Source: Eleusine coracana subsp. coracana
Taxonomy: Eukaryota; Streptophyta; Magnoliopsida; Poales; Poaceae
Assembly (NCBI GenBank): GCA_032690845.1
Contig: CM064426.1
Span: 43,850,508-43,914,507 of the forward strand
DNA length: 64,000 nucleotides
Direction: 5' to 3'
Under the pieces are notes generated by a model. The model did no database searches. It was given only the letters and a program-made list of their open reading frames with translations, and was not told the DNA's origin. The translations under genes and the position numbers were made by a program. Below are positions 44,591 to 57,189 of the stretch, in pieces. Each line of letters begins with the position of its first letter. Positions within the stretch are counted from its first letter, which is position 1.

Positions 44591-47500
44591 TGTGATATCC
44601 CATGTCAAAAAATGGAAAGTAAACTAATCCTAATGCTAATTGCTGGCTAATTAAAAATGTAAGTAATTAAAATGCCAAAGAGAGGGGAAATTTAATTAAT
44701 TAATTCCAAATCGGCCAAATACTAGCATTGCACAAATGTCACAAAACTCAATGAAAGTGTGCCAATGTTTTTGCATATTCCAGTGGGTCATATCAATAAT
44801 GATGTTTAGGGAATTTATCAGAAATTTTGGTAAATTCTAAATACCCATAAAAATTCCATAAATGCAGAAAAAGGTTCCTCTGTTCTAGGAATTTTCATAA
44901 TTTTTGCAGCAGAGATCATAACCTGACCCCAAAAGCAAAGTTGGAGAGAACATTTTACCGGGCAAGCAGAAAAATTGGCATAAGGTTTGGAGCAAGGTAA
45001 ATTTGTGTTTTTGTCAAATTGCAGTAACCCTGTTCTAGTCAAGCTGGGTCAACACCAGTTTTTGGCCGTTGGACAACCGACCGCACCCGCCGCCTCCTTC
45101 TTCGGACCGCCGGCCAAGCTGCTGCCTCAACATCCTCCCATGCCGTCCCCTGTGCTGCCTACCTTCACGGAGCAGCCGGCGATGAATTGAAGCTGCGCTC
45201 ACCCACCCAACTGCGTCGTCCTCTCCCGTTCCTCCTGCTCTCCCCCTGAACCGGTGCCTAGAAAGCTGCAGCAGGCCGAGCTCCCACCCTCCAGCATGCC
45301 TCACTCTCCCTCTGATCTCTCATGACGCGCCAAGCCCCAGCCCCACTATGTTTCCTCTGCCAGCGAGCCCAGGCAGAGAAAACTCCGAATGCTCCACTGT
45401 TTCGGCCGCCATGGACGCCGCCGCGTCGAGCTCAGTCGAGGAAGCATCCCATCTCCTTTTTCTTCCGCAAATCGATGCTCAAGACCTTCCTCTAGCATCC
45501 CCGAACATTGCTCCTCCCTCATGTAGTGACCTCGCCGGAATTCAAGAAGAAAAGATCCCCGACGCCGCCCGAGTCCCCCCCCCCCCCCCCCCCCCGCCGA
45601 CAACGAGACCCACCTTCCGACCATCACTGTTGACATCTTCTTCCATGCCGGTGATCCCCGCACCACGGTGAATCTTCTCGACCTGCTCCCAACCCCTCTT
45701 GGCCTTTGTGCGCGATGCGCAATGGCGCCAAACTCTCCCCTGCTTCCGGCTTCGTCGCCGCCACTATTCTGGCCATCGTCTGTGGCTGGCGACACTCCGA
45801 TCGTGTTCCCTGTGGCGTGCGCCACCAAACCGTAGTGGCCCCATCCCCCATCTCCCTCTACCGAGGCCAGCGGCAAGCCTCTGGTGAAGCTCCGGCGAGC
45901 CTGGCCACCGCGCGCCCTCTGCCATTTGAATTGGGCGATTGTAATTTTGTAAATTTGTCTGAACTTTGTTAAATGTTCAAAAATCCATAACTCAAAAACT
46001 AAGGGTCATAAAAATGTGAAACCAATTTTGTTAGACTCAGGAAATATTCCTCTACCCAAAAAGTAAGATGAACATCAAGGTTATGAAGTGTATGAATTAA
46101 AACAAATCACCAATGTTGGAACCATTCTAAGAATTACCGCATCTCATGTTATAAATTGTAAAATCATGAAATTTGGGCAGTAAGCATCTCATGTTATCTG
46201 TAAACTCTCTCCAAAAGCACATCTTGAATTTATGCATATTTGTAGAGTTACCGCATAATCTTTATTTCCTATAGTTAAATTTTTAGAAATTTTCTACTAG
46301 GAATTTATTTATGAAACTTTACCTGGTTGCTAATTATGATTTAATACATTCATGTAAAATCCCATGTTAAATCTCTAGCACAAGAAGTGTGCTTTTTAAT
46401 GTCGATTTGTTTATTTAGTAATTGGCCTAGGAGTTTATTATACAAATATTGACTTATATGCATAATTAGCTTATTTACTAGTATTGACTCCCTGATACTG
46501 TTCATCCAGCATATTTACGTCATGACTAATAGTGGGTTTATGTGTTCATCATAATATGGTCATCACCATGCAGGTCATATTTATTCAAGAAATTCCATAC
46601 ATCCTTGAGCATTCATCTCTTATTTATGCATTTCCATTTCATATAGGACACGAGCTCGAGGAGACCACACCGGAGAAGACTGGTGCTGACATGAACTTCA
46701 CCGAAGACCCTAACTGTGATCACTCCCAAGGCAAGACCAGGTGCATACCTAGTTATTTGTGAGTCCTTCTTACTTAATCATAACATAAGTATATTGTACT
46801 GTGCATTAAGTATAGGGCTTGGATAAAAACACACGTGCATAAACAAACAATGACCTATGTTATTCTATGTTAATAAGCCTTTCGTTACAAAATGCTATGC
46901 TTAATCGAGTGGAGTCAACGATAGGTTATGGCATTACTTGATACCCTTATGATTCATGAAAGGATGAAATTGGATAAAATTTGAGAACCTATGATTGCAA
47001 CTCCGCGAACAAGTATTGAACAATACCATGTGCAAACCTTTATATAGGAATTGGTACACCTAGTAACTTGGGTGCCGTATTGTTGGACAGATATACTCAT
47101 CGATCCAGAGGTGATGTGAATGGCACGGTGGATGCACGGGTTTGAGGACCGTTGGAGAGTGCATGTGTTAAGCCTCGGATACAAAGTACTGTATCATGGG
47201 GAAGGACGTGAACTCGGGATTGATGGCCCTGGACCGACCTTATAGCAATCTCATGAACAGTGGTTGTACGTGTTCTTAAATGATGCATATGTCGTGTGCT
47301 TGGGTTTTCTCCTACAGGATGTAAATCAATTCGAATTGTCATCCCTGGTGGTTATGAGTACCTCTTGTTTCAAGCAGTTGGCAATGATAATTAAGTAGAG
47401 AAGATTGATTATGATTCTGGATTTTATTTACTCTATGGCTACATATTGCTATGTTGTATTGTTCTTTATATTTGTACAACCTTAGCACCTAGCTAGGTTC

Positions 47501-48112
47501 AACTAAAGTTACTTTCCTGCAACAACAATTAAATTTCGGCTAAAAGGATCAATTTGCAGCATAGAGCTAATAGGTGCTTTTTATGCAAAATGCCAAATAA
47601 GCCCGGTTAGCCCCCCAGCATGTAAGGAGTCGGTTTTAGAAAACCTTTTGTCGGGTAAGTCTCGCAGAGTATGTTAGATCCTCAGGCTTTGTGATTTATG
47701 TTACTTTCAGGTATTCCTCAGGCTACCTACTGTGACTGTTGTAACAAGATTGTGTGGGAAGGTGAGGAACCACAGGATTGGACCATTGAGTGGGTTCCTA
47801 GCTCACCTAACCAAGATGAGTGAGCCATTGCCATAGGGCTGGCAAGGTTTACTTAGGCTATCTATCGTTGAGTTACCGTTTCTCCACTTCTATCTATTTA
47901 TGTACCGAACCAAGAACATATGTATTGTAATGCAACTTAATTTTCTTCTGTTGTGACTCTTGAACTGGTAATATGTAATATTATGCACTTAATGATGTAT
48001 CGTTGTAAATGATGAATGTTCATGTGTGAATGCTATGTATGGTTATCTTGGTGATCATCTCCCAAGGCGATCTTGTATGACACACTCTATATTTTGGTAT
48101 AGGGGTGTGACA
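44591..48112 (+). repeat. 5' LTR of Z, 3522 bp
   Basis: The LTR starts TGTGATATCCCATGTC and ends GGTATAGGGGTGTGACA. It is AT-rich except for a GC-rich block at 45065-45940, which includes a run of 21 C at 45575-45595. I could not assign a TATA box. Open frames in the GC-rich block exist on both strands but show no family likeness. Confidence 0.85.
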
Positions 48113-48114
48113 GG

Positions 48115-48127
48115 TGGTATCAGAGCC
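48115..48127 (+). promoter_or_regulatory. Primer-binding site of Z
   Basis: TGGTATCAGAGCC lies two bases after the LTR end and fits an initiator-methionine tRNA primer. 48128-49289 is a non-coding leader; it contains a tandem pair of segments with GACTCGAATA and CTCTTATTCGAGAGCTCCCA (48314-48349 and 48406-48441). Confidence 0.85.
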
Positions 48128-49289
48128 TATTCAGGATAAGCAACGCACAAATGAACATTTTAAAATATAAATAACTTATTTTTATGTCTTACGGTGAGGT
48201 ACGAACTAGTAGTGCCTGTATAAGGATTACTATTAGTTGGTGGCAAAGCTAACCCTGGGTTATGATTGTTTCAATACTTGTATCTATGGCTTCTTCAATG
48301 AAGGTACATGTGTGACTCGAATATACTCTTATTCGAGAGCTCCCATGCGTGGCGAGGTGGTTATAGATTTGTTGTGCTTAGATAGGATTTTATTTAATCT
48401 GGTGTGACTCGAATACACTCTTATTCGAGAGCTCCCATGCAAAGTGAGGTGGTCACAGATCTCTTTTTGATTGTTTCTTTTGAGTTTGATGTATTGTTTC
48501 TGAGATGGATCTTTTGTAGGTACACTAACCACGTGTAGCTCACTTAGAAACATGTTGAGAGGTGTATGTGCCACCGAATTGATCGATCTATATAGTTGGT
48601 CAAATGTTCTTTTGTGAGGATGTAGGAAAAGGACATATTGATAGCATTTTGAATCATTCATGCGTTAGTAATCATGTCATAATGTCTCATGCATCATCAC
48701 AAATGATAACTTGAACCACACACCCATGTTAAATGGAGCAAAATAACTGAACCGTTTAAAGATAATGAAAACCGATAACTGGTCATAGAGCAAATATCAT
48801 TTTTCACAGTAACTAGCATAACTCGCTCAATTTTGAACCAAATAGGTCGTGTGAGTACTCGTTGGAAAGCTTGGGAATTTCTCTACAATTACGAGCTAGT
48901 GCCTCTGTTTTGTCAGGTTTGGACCAGGTCGAAATTTGGCACCCAACAGAGCATTTCCTGAGGTTTCAGAGGTTGCTCTGTTTCTGTCCTCTGTCTTTGG
49001 ATGATCATAACTCCCAGAGATATTATTGGATAGAGATGTTTGGGTATGCGTTGGAAAGATAATGAAATCCTCTACAACTTTTGTTAAGTGCCAAAAATTT
49101 AATTCTGCCCAGAAGTTATGTACTTTCGCATATCTCTGTTGGTTGCTCTGTCAAAACAGAAACTGCACCTTGTTTTTGTTGAGCTGATCGGATACTTGTT
49201 GTGCCTCTTTTACCAACCAACCTGTATGCTATTTTGGGCATGTGGGATATTAAGTTTTGACTCACACTTTCAAAACATTCTTCTCTTAG

Positions 49290-49795
49290 ATGGTTGTTGG
49301 CAAACTAGTGATGGACCCTGAGCACCTTTCCGCATGCGTTCTCAAGTCGGAACGGGAGTGTGACGCGCTACAGCCCGCACTCGCAGTCCGTGACGCCCAG
49401 ATCGCTACCCATGACGTGAAGGTCGCAGCCCTTAAGGACAAACTGCATGATAGCGAGTTGGAGCGGGCTGATCTTTTCGAGCAACTCCATGATGCTCAAC
49501 TCATCATTGAGGGCGATGCTAGTGATCAGCTGCAAGAGCAGCTGAGCCAATGCAAAGCTCAGCTCACTGCTGGGAAGAACGAAGTGAGCTCCAAGCTCAA
49601 CGCTGGGAAGCTGAAGATGAGCGGGATGTTATCGAAGGAAACCTCAATGACGCCAATGCCGCCATTGCGTAGGGAGACCACATCATTGCGCAGATCCAAG
49701 CTGCCAATGCCCAGCTGCACGCTATCCTTAATGACCAACCACCTAAGCCATTTGCAGTGATTCCCCCGGATGACACTGACTTGAGTGATCGGTGA
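49290..49795 (+). pseudogene. Pre-gag coiled-coil ORF of Z (orf0-like, partial)
   Basis: From ATG 49290 the frame encodes a highly charged, heptad-like segment (for example KLHDSELERADLFEQLHDAQ) to about 49590. A one-base shift near there moves the continuing coiled coil into another frame, which has one TAG near 49670 and ends in a Pro/Asp-rich tail (PFAVIPPDDTDLSDR) with TGA at 49793. The layout is the same as in V: coiled coil, then an acidic Pro-rich end, then gag. The N-terminal half seen in V is not recognisable here. Confidence 0.55.
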
Positions 49796-50268
49796 TTCTG
49801 GTCTTGACTACGAGGCACCCCCCGACAGGGATGATATGGACTGGGAGTCCGATGGTGACAGCCATGCCGCGTGACTTGTGGTTATACATCGGAGGGGTAG
49901 CACGTCGTGTAGGGTGGAATCTCGTGAGACATTGTGCTTGTATGTTGGTAGTGCCGGTAAATATTAAGTGATGTTATAACCCAAGCTCTCTGAGATCATG
50001 TTGTTGTTGTGTTTCTTAGTGATGTAACTTTAAGGCATGTCATGTATTAAAAAGTTGTGTCACATGTATCCATGGCCATTATCGCGATCATGTTGCCTAT
50101 TGTGTTTGGACCGATGAAATTCAAGTTTTTCCCCTATGTCTTGCCTCGTTTCTTTGTCAAATTCCAATTGCAGAGCAATCTAAAATTTTATTTTGTCTCT
50201 ATGTCATGGCCTTATTATCATATTGGCTCATGTGATGATTGGGCTAACATGCATAGTTCCTATGGCAG

Positions 50269-51341
50269 ATGGTGCAAACTCGCCGTGGTGGTGAAAATTC
50301 TGGTGATGCTCCTGGTGGCTCAAACATCGGTGGATCCCAGCAGCCACCCCATGCTCCACCAATGACTCCTATGGACCAGCTCATCCACAATCAAAACGAG
50401 ATGTTCCGCATGTTCATGGAAAACATGAACCGCCAAGGAGCTCAAGGACCACCACTACTGCAGCCCCAACCCCTCGTGAATCCTCCTATAGCGACTTTTG
50501 GGCAACTCACCTGCCCACTTTCGGAGAAGCCGATGATCCGCTGGAAGCAGATATTTTCATTCGCACCCTGGAGTCGAAGTTTGCACTTCTCAACTGCACC
50601 GTCCATCAGAATCCCCTCTTCGTAGTGCAGCAACTCCGCGGTTCCGCGAGTGCTTGGTGGGCAAGCTTCACCGCCGCTCTTCCCGTTGACCTCCAAGTTA
50701 CTTGGACAGAATTTTGCACTGCCTTGCGTGCACATCACATTCCAGCCGGTCTCATGAAGCGCAAGCTATAGGAATTTCTCAACTTAAAGCAAGGCTCTGG
50801 AACCGTACAAGAGTATGCTCGGAAGTTCAACAACCTGGCTCAATATGCTTCTTATCACGCTGACACGGATGAGAAGAAGAAGGATTGTTTCCGTTCAGGC
50901 CTTACCCCAAAGCTGCAGGACCGATTGGCACAAGTTAACGCTGGCACGTTCAATGACTTGATAAGTGCCGCCATCGTACAGGAAGACGCCATCTATGCTA
51001 CTCAAGATGACAAGAAAAGGAAGCGTGCTATGGGAAGTTCATCCGGTTCCACGCCACCCAAGTACAAGTTGGTGATCACCTCCCCATCCGGACAGAAGTT
51101 CCGAGCTGCAGTACTACCGGAAGGAGGATTTCACCTGTCCTTTTTGCAGCAGCCCTCTCGTTCCCATGGAAACAACCAGCAGCCCTCTTCTAGTTCCCAC
51201 CCTCCAGAGCAAATTAAACAAGTTGTGAGGTCCAGTTCGCTGCAGTCATGCTACAACTGTGGCCATTCCGGTCACTTTACAAAGGAGTGCCATTTTTCGA
51301 AGCGCAATCAAGGCAACAACAACCCCAATGCTTCCGGGAAG

Positions 51342-51379
<38 letters not shown>

Positions 51380-51788
51380 CCACAGCAGCAGCAACAACAG
51401 TGTTAACAATGCTAATCATCCCCAATCTTCTACTCCCACTCATAAGAATGACCGAGTCAACTATACCATGGTCGAAGAGATTCAAGTTGGAGAACCAGTT
51501 CTCACGGGTATGTTTTCAATCAACCAACACTCCGCTATGGTTCTTTTTTATTCTGGAGCAACACATGATTTTATTAGTCAAGCATGTGTGAGTCATTTTA
51601 AAATCACCCCCACCGCTACCGGAACACCATACATCATCACGTCACCCAGTGGAAAAATAAGGACCCATCTTGAGTTGAGAGGAGTGCCACTTAAGTTAGC
51701 AGGCAACATAAACTACACTTCGCTAATCATCCAAGACGATCAAAGCATTGATATAATCCTTGGTATGAGGTGGATGACTAAACATTAA
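50269..51788 (+). pseudogene. gag: gag and protease start of Z
   Basis: The start is ATG 50269 (MVQTRRGGENSGDAPGG). A frameshift near 50490 moves into the frame with DPLEADIFIRTLESKFALL, and a TAG near 50768 breaks it again. From about 50780 it is open with GTVQEYARKFNNLAQYA, the knuckle CYNCGHSGHFTKEC (51250-51291) and a poly-Asn tract from an AAC repeat (51342-51380). The protease has the motif MVLFYSGATHDFIS, where the catalytic Asp position is Tyr, and ends with IILGMRWMTKH before TAA at 51786. The lost active-site Asp would make this protease inactive. Confidence 0.85.
51342..51380 (+). repeat. (AAC)n microsatellite inside gag of Z
   Basis: About 13 perfect AAC units in frame encode Asn repeats; further impure units follow to about 51400. 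Confidence 0.9.
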
Positions 51789-51815
51789 GTCGTCTTGCAC
51801 ATCGAATCCCGGGAA

Positions 51816-51880
51816 GTGATATAAACACGACGATGTGTCTGAGATTTGTCCCAATCTTTCACGGTACATCAAGTAGTAGC
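51816..51880. other. Unclassified stub before W
   Basis: These bases and 60716-61099 were joined before W inserted, since both sides of W carry GTAGC. They do not read as the expected continuation of the Z protease and RT, so Z was truncated earlier. I cannot assign the sequence. Confidence 0.5.
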
Positions 51881-52384
51881 TGTTGGGGAACAGGGAGGCT
51901 ATGATAGCTAGAAACAATATCTACCGTTCAACCAGGAAGCCTTGTAAGAGGGGATCATGGATCATTACCACTAGACGTGCAGGCGAAGCGGAAGCAAGGT
52001 TGGAGAAGCGACGTCCAACATAGTCACGCATCGATGTAGAGGATGTAGTCGTTCATAGCAATTGTCTCCTACTGGTTCAGCCGAAGCACCACAGCTATAG
52101 CGCCTCCTTGCGGTATCCACAAATGTAGGGTAGAAGACCATGCACGATGTGCTAGCTCTGGTGGCATGGTTTAGGGTGACGTGGGAGAGAGAGAGAAGAG
52201 CGCGGCGGCTAGGGTTATTGACTACTGGTCAATCGTACCCCTTGCCCCGCCTCCACTTATATAGATCCCTCTAATGGGCCTCGACTAGTTGGACCATTAG
52301 TGGACTAATCCCTCACGGATCAATATCCATATGACCCTCACATACGGATCAAATCTGTATTGTCTCTTGGGCATATCTCCAACA
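51881..52384 (-). repeat. 3' LTR of W with PPT
   Basis: The 504-bp LTR starts TGTTGGAGATATGCCC at 52384 on the minus strand and ends CCCCAACA. The tract GCAAGTGGGAGAT lies next to it (52385-52398). A TATATAAG box on the minus strand is near 52256-52263. Confidence 0.9.
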
Positions 52385-52398
52385 ATCTCCCACTTGCA

Positions 52399-53311
52399 CT
52401 AGAGACAATCACGTAGGCAAGCAATGTTCCAACCTGTTAAGTGTGTGACCCGTTAGGTTCACATGTACACGACAATGATGTGAAAACCAATTTTCAAATC
52501 ACAAATCAATAGCGGCACCTACCAACACATATTGATTCTCGTGTACACATAAAGATCATATCGGCTAAACCTTTGACATATGCATTCATCGATCCCTTTG
52601 CCTCACAATATCAGTCAAGCTCAAGGCGAGATACGTGCCATCCCTATAATAGCTCAACCATTCACTTGAACGTCTAGTGGATTTATCATGACTAACTCAT
52701 AGTCATCATGATTAACTTTTAATCAAATTGGCATCATTTCCAAATCCATCTAACTCGAGGGGCCCATAGATATCTCTCTTGTTATCTGGAGGAGCAAATT
52801 CCATCTTGATCGCTCAAACCCCATGACATGTTTCATAGCATACCCAAAAATTACCTTTATGACTACCCAGTTACGGAATAGCATTTGGTAACCCCTAAGT
52901 GTGCTATTACACATTCTGGGAATCAATGACGATCTCAGGTCTAAGGATCCCGAAGGTACATCATACAAGTCAACAACTGATGGCACAATAATAACCTCTC
53001 AACAGAGTCTATTAGTGGGTCAATCCAACACCATGTTCGCCAACATGTGTCCACATTAATGATTTGATATCTCCATATCTATGATCTGTGAAACATGATC
53101 ATCAACCAATACATGTGCTAGTCCATGAATCATCATTGTCCCACATAATGATAAGGAACTAGGGATCATTTAGGATAATATTATGAAAAAACAATGAGTT
53201 TCACAAACAAGTCACGTACTTGCCAATCAATGAAATAATTATTACCCAAGGAATAGAATAACACTTTATTCAATCACACATAAACATAGACATTACTCAA
53301 TCTCTCATACA
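52399..53311. other. 3' non-coding region of W
   Basis: This 0.9-kb stretch between RNase H and PPT holds no credible gene. A non-coding stretch of this kind is common in Angela/BARE-like elements. Confidence 0.6.
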
Positions 53312-53872
53312 TTAATCATGTAGATATCTAATACCCATAGATCTCATGTGTGCCTCATGCTTGGGCTGAGAGAGAGGTTTTGTCAACGGATCAGCAATGT
53401 TTGAATCCGTGTGCACCTTGCATATCTTCACGTCACCTCGATGAACGATGTCCCGGATGAGATAAAAACGTCGTTGTATGTGTTTGTTCTTTTGATGCGC
53501 TCTAGGCTCCTTGGCTTGCCCAATGGCATGACTATTATCACAATAGAGGTCTATTGGACTGGACGCACTAGGAACCACACCCAACTCAGAAACAAATTTT
53601 CTGATCCAAATAGCTTCCTTTGCAGCTTCTGAAGTGGCAAGATACTCGACCTCTGTTGTTGAGTCAGCAACCGTGTCTTGCTTGGAACTTTTCCAGCTCA
53701 CCGCGCCTCCATTGAGGCAAAATACATATCCAGATTGCGATCTTGAATCATCCTTGTCGGTTTGGAAACTAGCGTTGGTGTAACCATTTACAACAAGCTC
53801 TTCCTCACCTCCATAAACTAGGAACATACCCATAGTTCTTCTCAAGTACTTTAGGATATTCTTACTAGCCAC
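53312..53872 (-). pseudogene. RNase H of W
   Basis: An open frame of 186 codons carries the Copia RNase H. It has VNGYTNASFQTDKDDSRSQS (normally an Asp where Asn stands in YTNAS), KQDTVADSTTEVEYLA, DLYCDNSHAIGQAK and the end segment HTDSNIADPLTKPL. The frame differs from that of RT, so a frameshift lies near 53870. Confidence 0.9.
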
Positions 53873-55100
53873 CTAGTGAGCTTCTCTTGGGTTTGTTTGG
53901 AATCCGCTTGTAGCACTTGAGCAAAAGCTACATCTGGGCGCGTACATATCATGGCATACATGATGGATCCAATAGCCAAAGCATACTGGATCGCTCTCAT
54001 TCTCTCTTCCTCATCAGGTGTTGAAGGACACTGAGTCTTTCTAAGAGTAATTCCATGCAACATGGGCAAGAAACCTTTCTTAGAATCTTGCATATTGAAC
54101 TGTTTCAATACCTTGTCGATGTACATGTCTTGGCTTAATCCAAATAGCCTTTTTGATCTATCTCTATAGATCTTAATGCCCAAAATGTATGATGCCTCTC
54201 CCAAGTCCTTTATTTAGAAACTTCTTCTTAATGAAGACTTAACATCTTCAAGCGTTGGAATATCATTTCCGATCAACAATATGCCATCCACATAAAGGAC
54301 TAGAAATACAAGTGCGCTCCCACTAGCCTTTTTGTAAACACAAGGCTCTTCTTCATTCTTGATGAAACCAAACCTTTTGATTTCCTCATCAAAATGAAGG
54401 TTCCAATTCTGAGATGCTTGCTTCAGTCCATAAATGGACTTCCAAAGTTTGCATATTTTCCTAGCATTTTGTGGATCAACAAAACCTTCAGGTTGTGTCA
54501 TGTACACATCCTCACTTAGGTTTCCATTAAGGAAAGCCGTTTTGACGTCCATTTGCCATATCTCATAATCATAGTATGCGGCAATTGCTAGGAGGATCCG
54601 AATAGACTTTAGCATAGCGACGGGCGAGAAGGTCTCATCATAATCAACACCTTGCACTTTTTTAAAACCTTTCACCACCAATCGTGCTTTATAGATGTGA
54701 ACATTTCCATCCTTGTCTATCTTTTTCTTAAAACCCCATTTACACTCAATTGTTTTAACGCCATTAGGTGGATTAATTAAGTTCTAGACTTGATTTTCTC
54801 TCATGGATTATCATTCGGATCTCATGGCTCCAAGCCATTTCTGAGAGTTTGGTCCCATCATTGTTTCCGTGTATGTCTTAGGCTCATCATTGTCCAACAA
54901 TAATATGTCGTGTTGCCCCGTCGTAAGGAGCGTGAACTTTTTAGGTGCGCAATGCCGTTTAGATCTACGTGGGGTTGTTGTCTCAACAATAGGTTCGACA
55001 AACATCTTTTACAACTTGTTCCAATTGAGGTTTAGTGGGAGAAGAAACATTTTCTAGTGTTTCTTGAACTTCTTCAAGTTGCACTGTCCTCCCACTTATC
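53851..55100 (-). pseudogene. pol: Reverse transcriptase of W
   Basis: The RT is open from 54681 to 54214 (VDYDETFSPVAMLKSIRILL, then QMDVKTAFLNGNLSEDVYMT) and from 54204 to 53851 (GEASYILGIKIYRDRSKR onward), with an in-frame stop between. The catalytic block reads VLYVDGILLIGND, so the second Asp of the pair is Gly. The linker from integrase (54811-55100) is in the same frame with stops. RT activity is not expected from this copy. Confidence 0.9.
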
Positions 55101-55102
55101 TT

Positions 55103-56430
55103 TCATAAGAGAAACTCTTTCACCACAAGGACACCATTCCGAGCGACAAACACTTTGCCCTCCTCTCGGTTGTAGAAATAATACCCTTTGGTTTCCCTAG
55201 GATATCCTACAAAGAAATATTTATCTGACTTGGGAGAAAGCTTATCAGACGTCATACGTTTTACATAAGCCTCACAACCCCAAATCTTGAGAAAAGACAA
55301 CACGGGATGCTTCCCGATCCATATCTCATATGGCGTCTTCTCTACAGATTTAGATGGAACCCTGTTTAAAGTGAAAGAAGCAGTTTCTAGAGTGTATCCC
55401 CAAAAGGACAATGGAAGATCACTTTGGCTCATCATTGACCTAACCATGTCCAACAAGGTTCGGTTCATCCGCTCGGGCACACCATTTAATTGAGATGTTC
55501 TGGGTGGCGTCCATTGTGGAACAATTCCACATTGTCTTAGATGATCACCAAACTCGTGGCTCAAGTACTCACCTCCACGATCAGATCGTAGGGTTTTAAT
55601 TGTTTTGCCCAAATGATTTTATACTTCATTCTAAAATTCTTTGAACTTTTCAAATGATTCAAACTTGTGCTTCATTAAGTAGATATATCCATATCTACTA
55701 AAGTCATCAGTAAAAGTAATGAAGTACTGAAAACCACCTCTAACCACATAACTCATTGGTCCACATACATCTATTTTCTTGTATAAGAGCCAACAGGTCG
55801 TTTGCCCTTTTACTATGTCCTGTGAAAGGTGACTTAGTCATCTTGCCATTGCAAACAAGGTTCACATGTCTCAATTGATTCAAAATCAAATGAGTGTAGA
55901 AGACCATCTTTATGGAGCTTCTCTATGCATCTCTCATTTATATGGCCTAAACGACAATGCCAAGTGTAAGTGGGATTCAACTCATTCAGGCGGAGCCTCT
56001 TCACATCAATGTGATAAATCGGCTTATTCTACATGTCAATACAATACAATCCATTCACTAATGGACAATTTGCATAGAGAATATCATTCAAATAAATGGA
56101 GCAACATTTTTTCCTTATTATGACCTCATAACTATCAACTTCCTCTAAACATGAGGAGGATATAATGTTTTTGCCCAAGGCAGGAATGTAATAACAATTA
56201 TTTATTTCCAAAACTAATCCCGACGGTAATGAGAGTGGATAAGTCCCGACAGCCAATACATCATCTTTTGCACCATTGCCAACATGAGCATCCACCTTGG
56301 CTCTTGCATACTTCCTTGTCCCTTTAAGACCCTGCAATGATTTGCAAGTATGAATCATCGATCCGGTATCAAATACCCATGAATCATCAGGATGAGTAGC
56401 AAGATTAATTTCAATAACACTGATACATGA
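55103..56430 (-). pseudogene. pol: Protease and integrase of W
   Basis: From about 56430 the frame carries the protease motif SWVFDTGSMIHTCKSLQ (near 56348-56398) and continues to the TAG at 56029. The GAG-pre-integrase zinc region (TYTWHCRLGHINERCIEKLH) follows near 55930. The integrase core begins near 55780 and is open from 55612 to 55103 with LRSDRGGEYLSHEF and NGVPERMNRTLLDMV, giving the second Asp and the Glu. Several stops between 55610 and 56030 and a frame change break it. Confidence 0.85.
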
Positions 56431-56469
56431 AGTAGAAGGATCAGCAGCCTTCTTCTTCTACTTCAGTTC

Positions 56470-57189
56470 TTACAAGTAAAGCTTGCAGTTTCTCTTCCAG
56501 TGCCCAGTCTTCTTGCAGTGATAGCAAGGATCGCCTGGAGGCACTTTTGGTCTGGGAGGAGCTGCTGCAACCTTAGGCTTTGAGCTTGGGATCTCATCCG
56601 CACTCTTAGCTTTAGGCTTGTGCTTTCTCTTCCTATCCGTTTGCATCATCATCACATGATTTTCCACGGTTTTCTTGATGCTCTCCTCGGTAGTCTTTAG
56701 GATCCCATGTAATTCAGCAATAGTCTTCTCCAGGCTATTCATATGAAAATTTATTATGAATGGCTCATAGCTCACTTGGAGCGACTGGAGAACGACATCC
56801 ATAGCCAAATCTGGGCTAAGGGGAGAACCAAGTTTCTCCAGGCTGTCAATGTAACCAATTATCTTGATTACATGAGGACTGACGAGACTACCTTCAGCTA
56901 GCCTGCACGCAAACAAGGCCTTTGAGATGTTATACCTCTCAGTGCTTGCTTGGTTCTCAAACATGCCACGAAGCCCAACAATCATATTTTGGGCATCAGT
57001 GTTCTCATATTGCTTCTGAAGCTTAGAGGACATAGTAGCAAGCATGAGACAACCAACATCAAGTGCATCATTAGTCTGCTTATCATACTCCCTCTTCTTG
57101 GCAGCATTAGCAAATTTAGGCAAGTCATCAGGATAAGGAAGCTCTAGAACATATTCCTTTTTCTCTTGCTTGAGAATAATTTTCAAGTT
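56470..57189 (-). pseudogene. gag: gag of W, larger C-terminal part
   Basis: The frame is open for 240 codons from the insertion point of the solo LTR to TAA at 56470. It has KREYDKQTNDALDVGCLMLA, the gag core and the knuckle CYHCKKTGHWKRNC (56482-56523). The N-terminal part lies at 58721-58818 beyond the solo LTR, in the same frame. Angela-type gag proteins of this layout package the element RNA. Confidence 0.9.

Larger units (their letters stand above)
44591..51815 (+). mobile_element. Tekay/Del-type Gypsy element (Z), 5' part only
   Basis: The order is 5' LTR 44591-48112, PBS 48115, leader, a coiled-coil ORF, gag with CCHC knuckle, and protease. After about 51815 the protease frame fades; no RT, integrase or 3' LTR occurs in the window. 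The LTR differs from that of V, but the LTR ends, PBS, pre-gag ORF and gag-pro layout are alike. The five bases before it are GCCAC, and it begins inside the RT of U. Confidence 0.8.

Noticed and set aside
45346..45876. Long frames on both strands in the GC-rich block of the Z LTR
   Set aside because: Base composition explains them; one frame is read through a C21 run and none shows family likeness.
45065..45940. First exon of a host gene
   Set aside because: The GC-rich block lies inside an LTR with defined ends and a following PBS.
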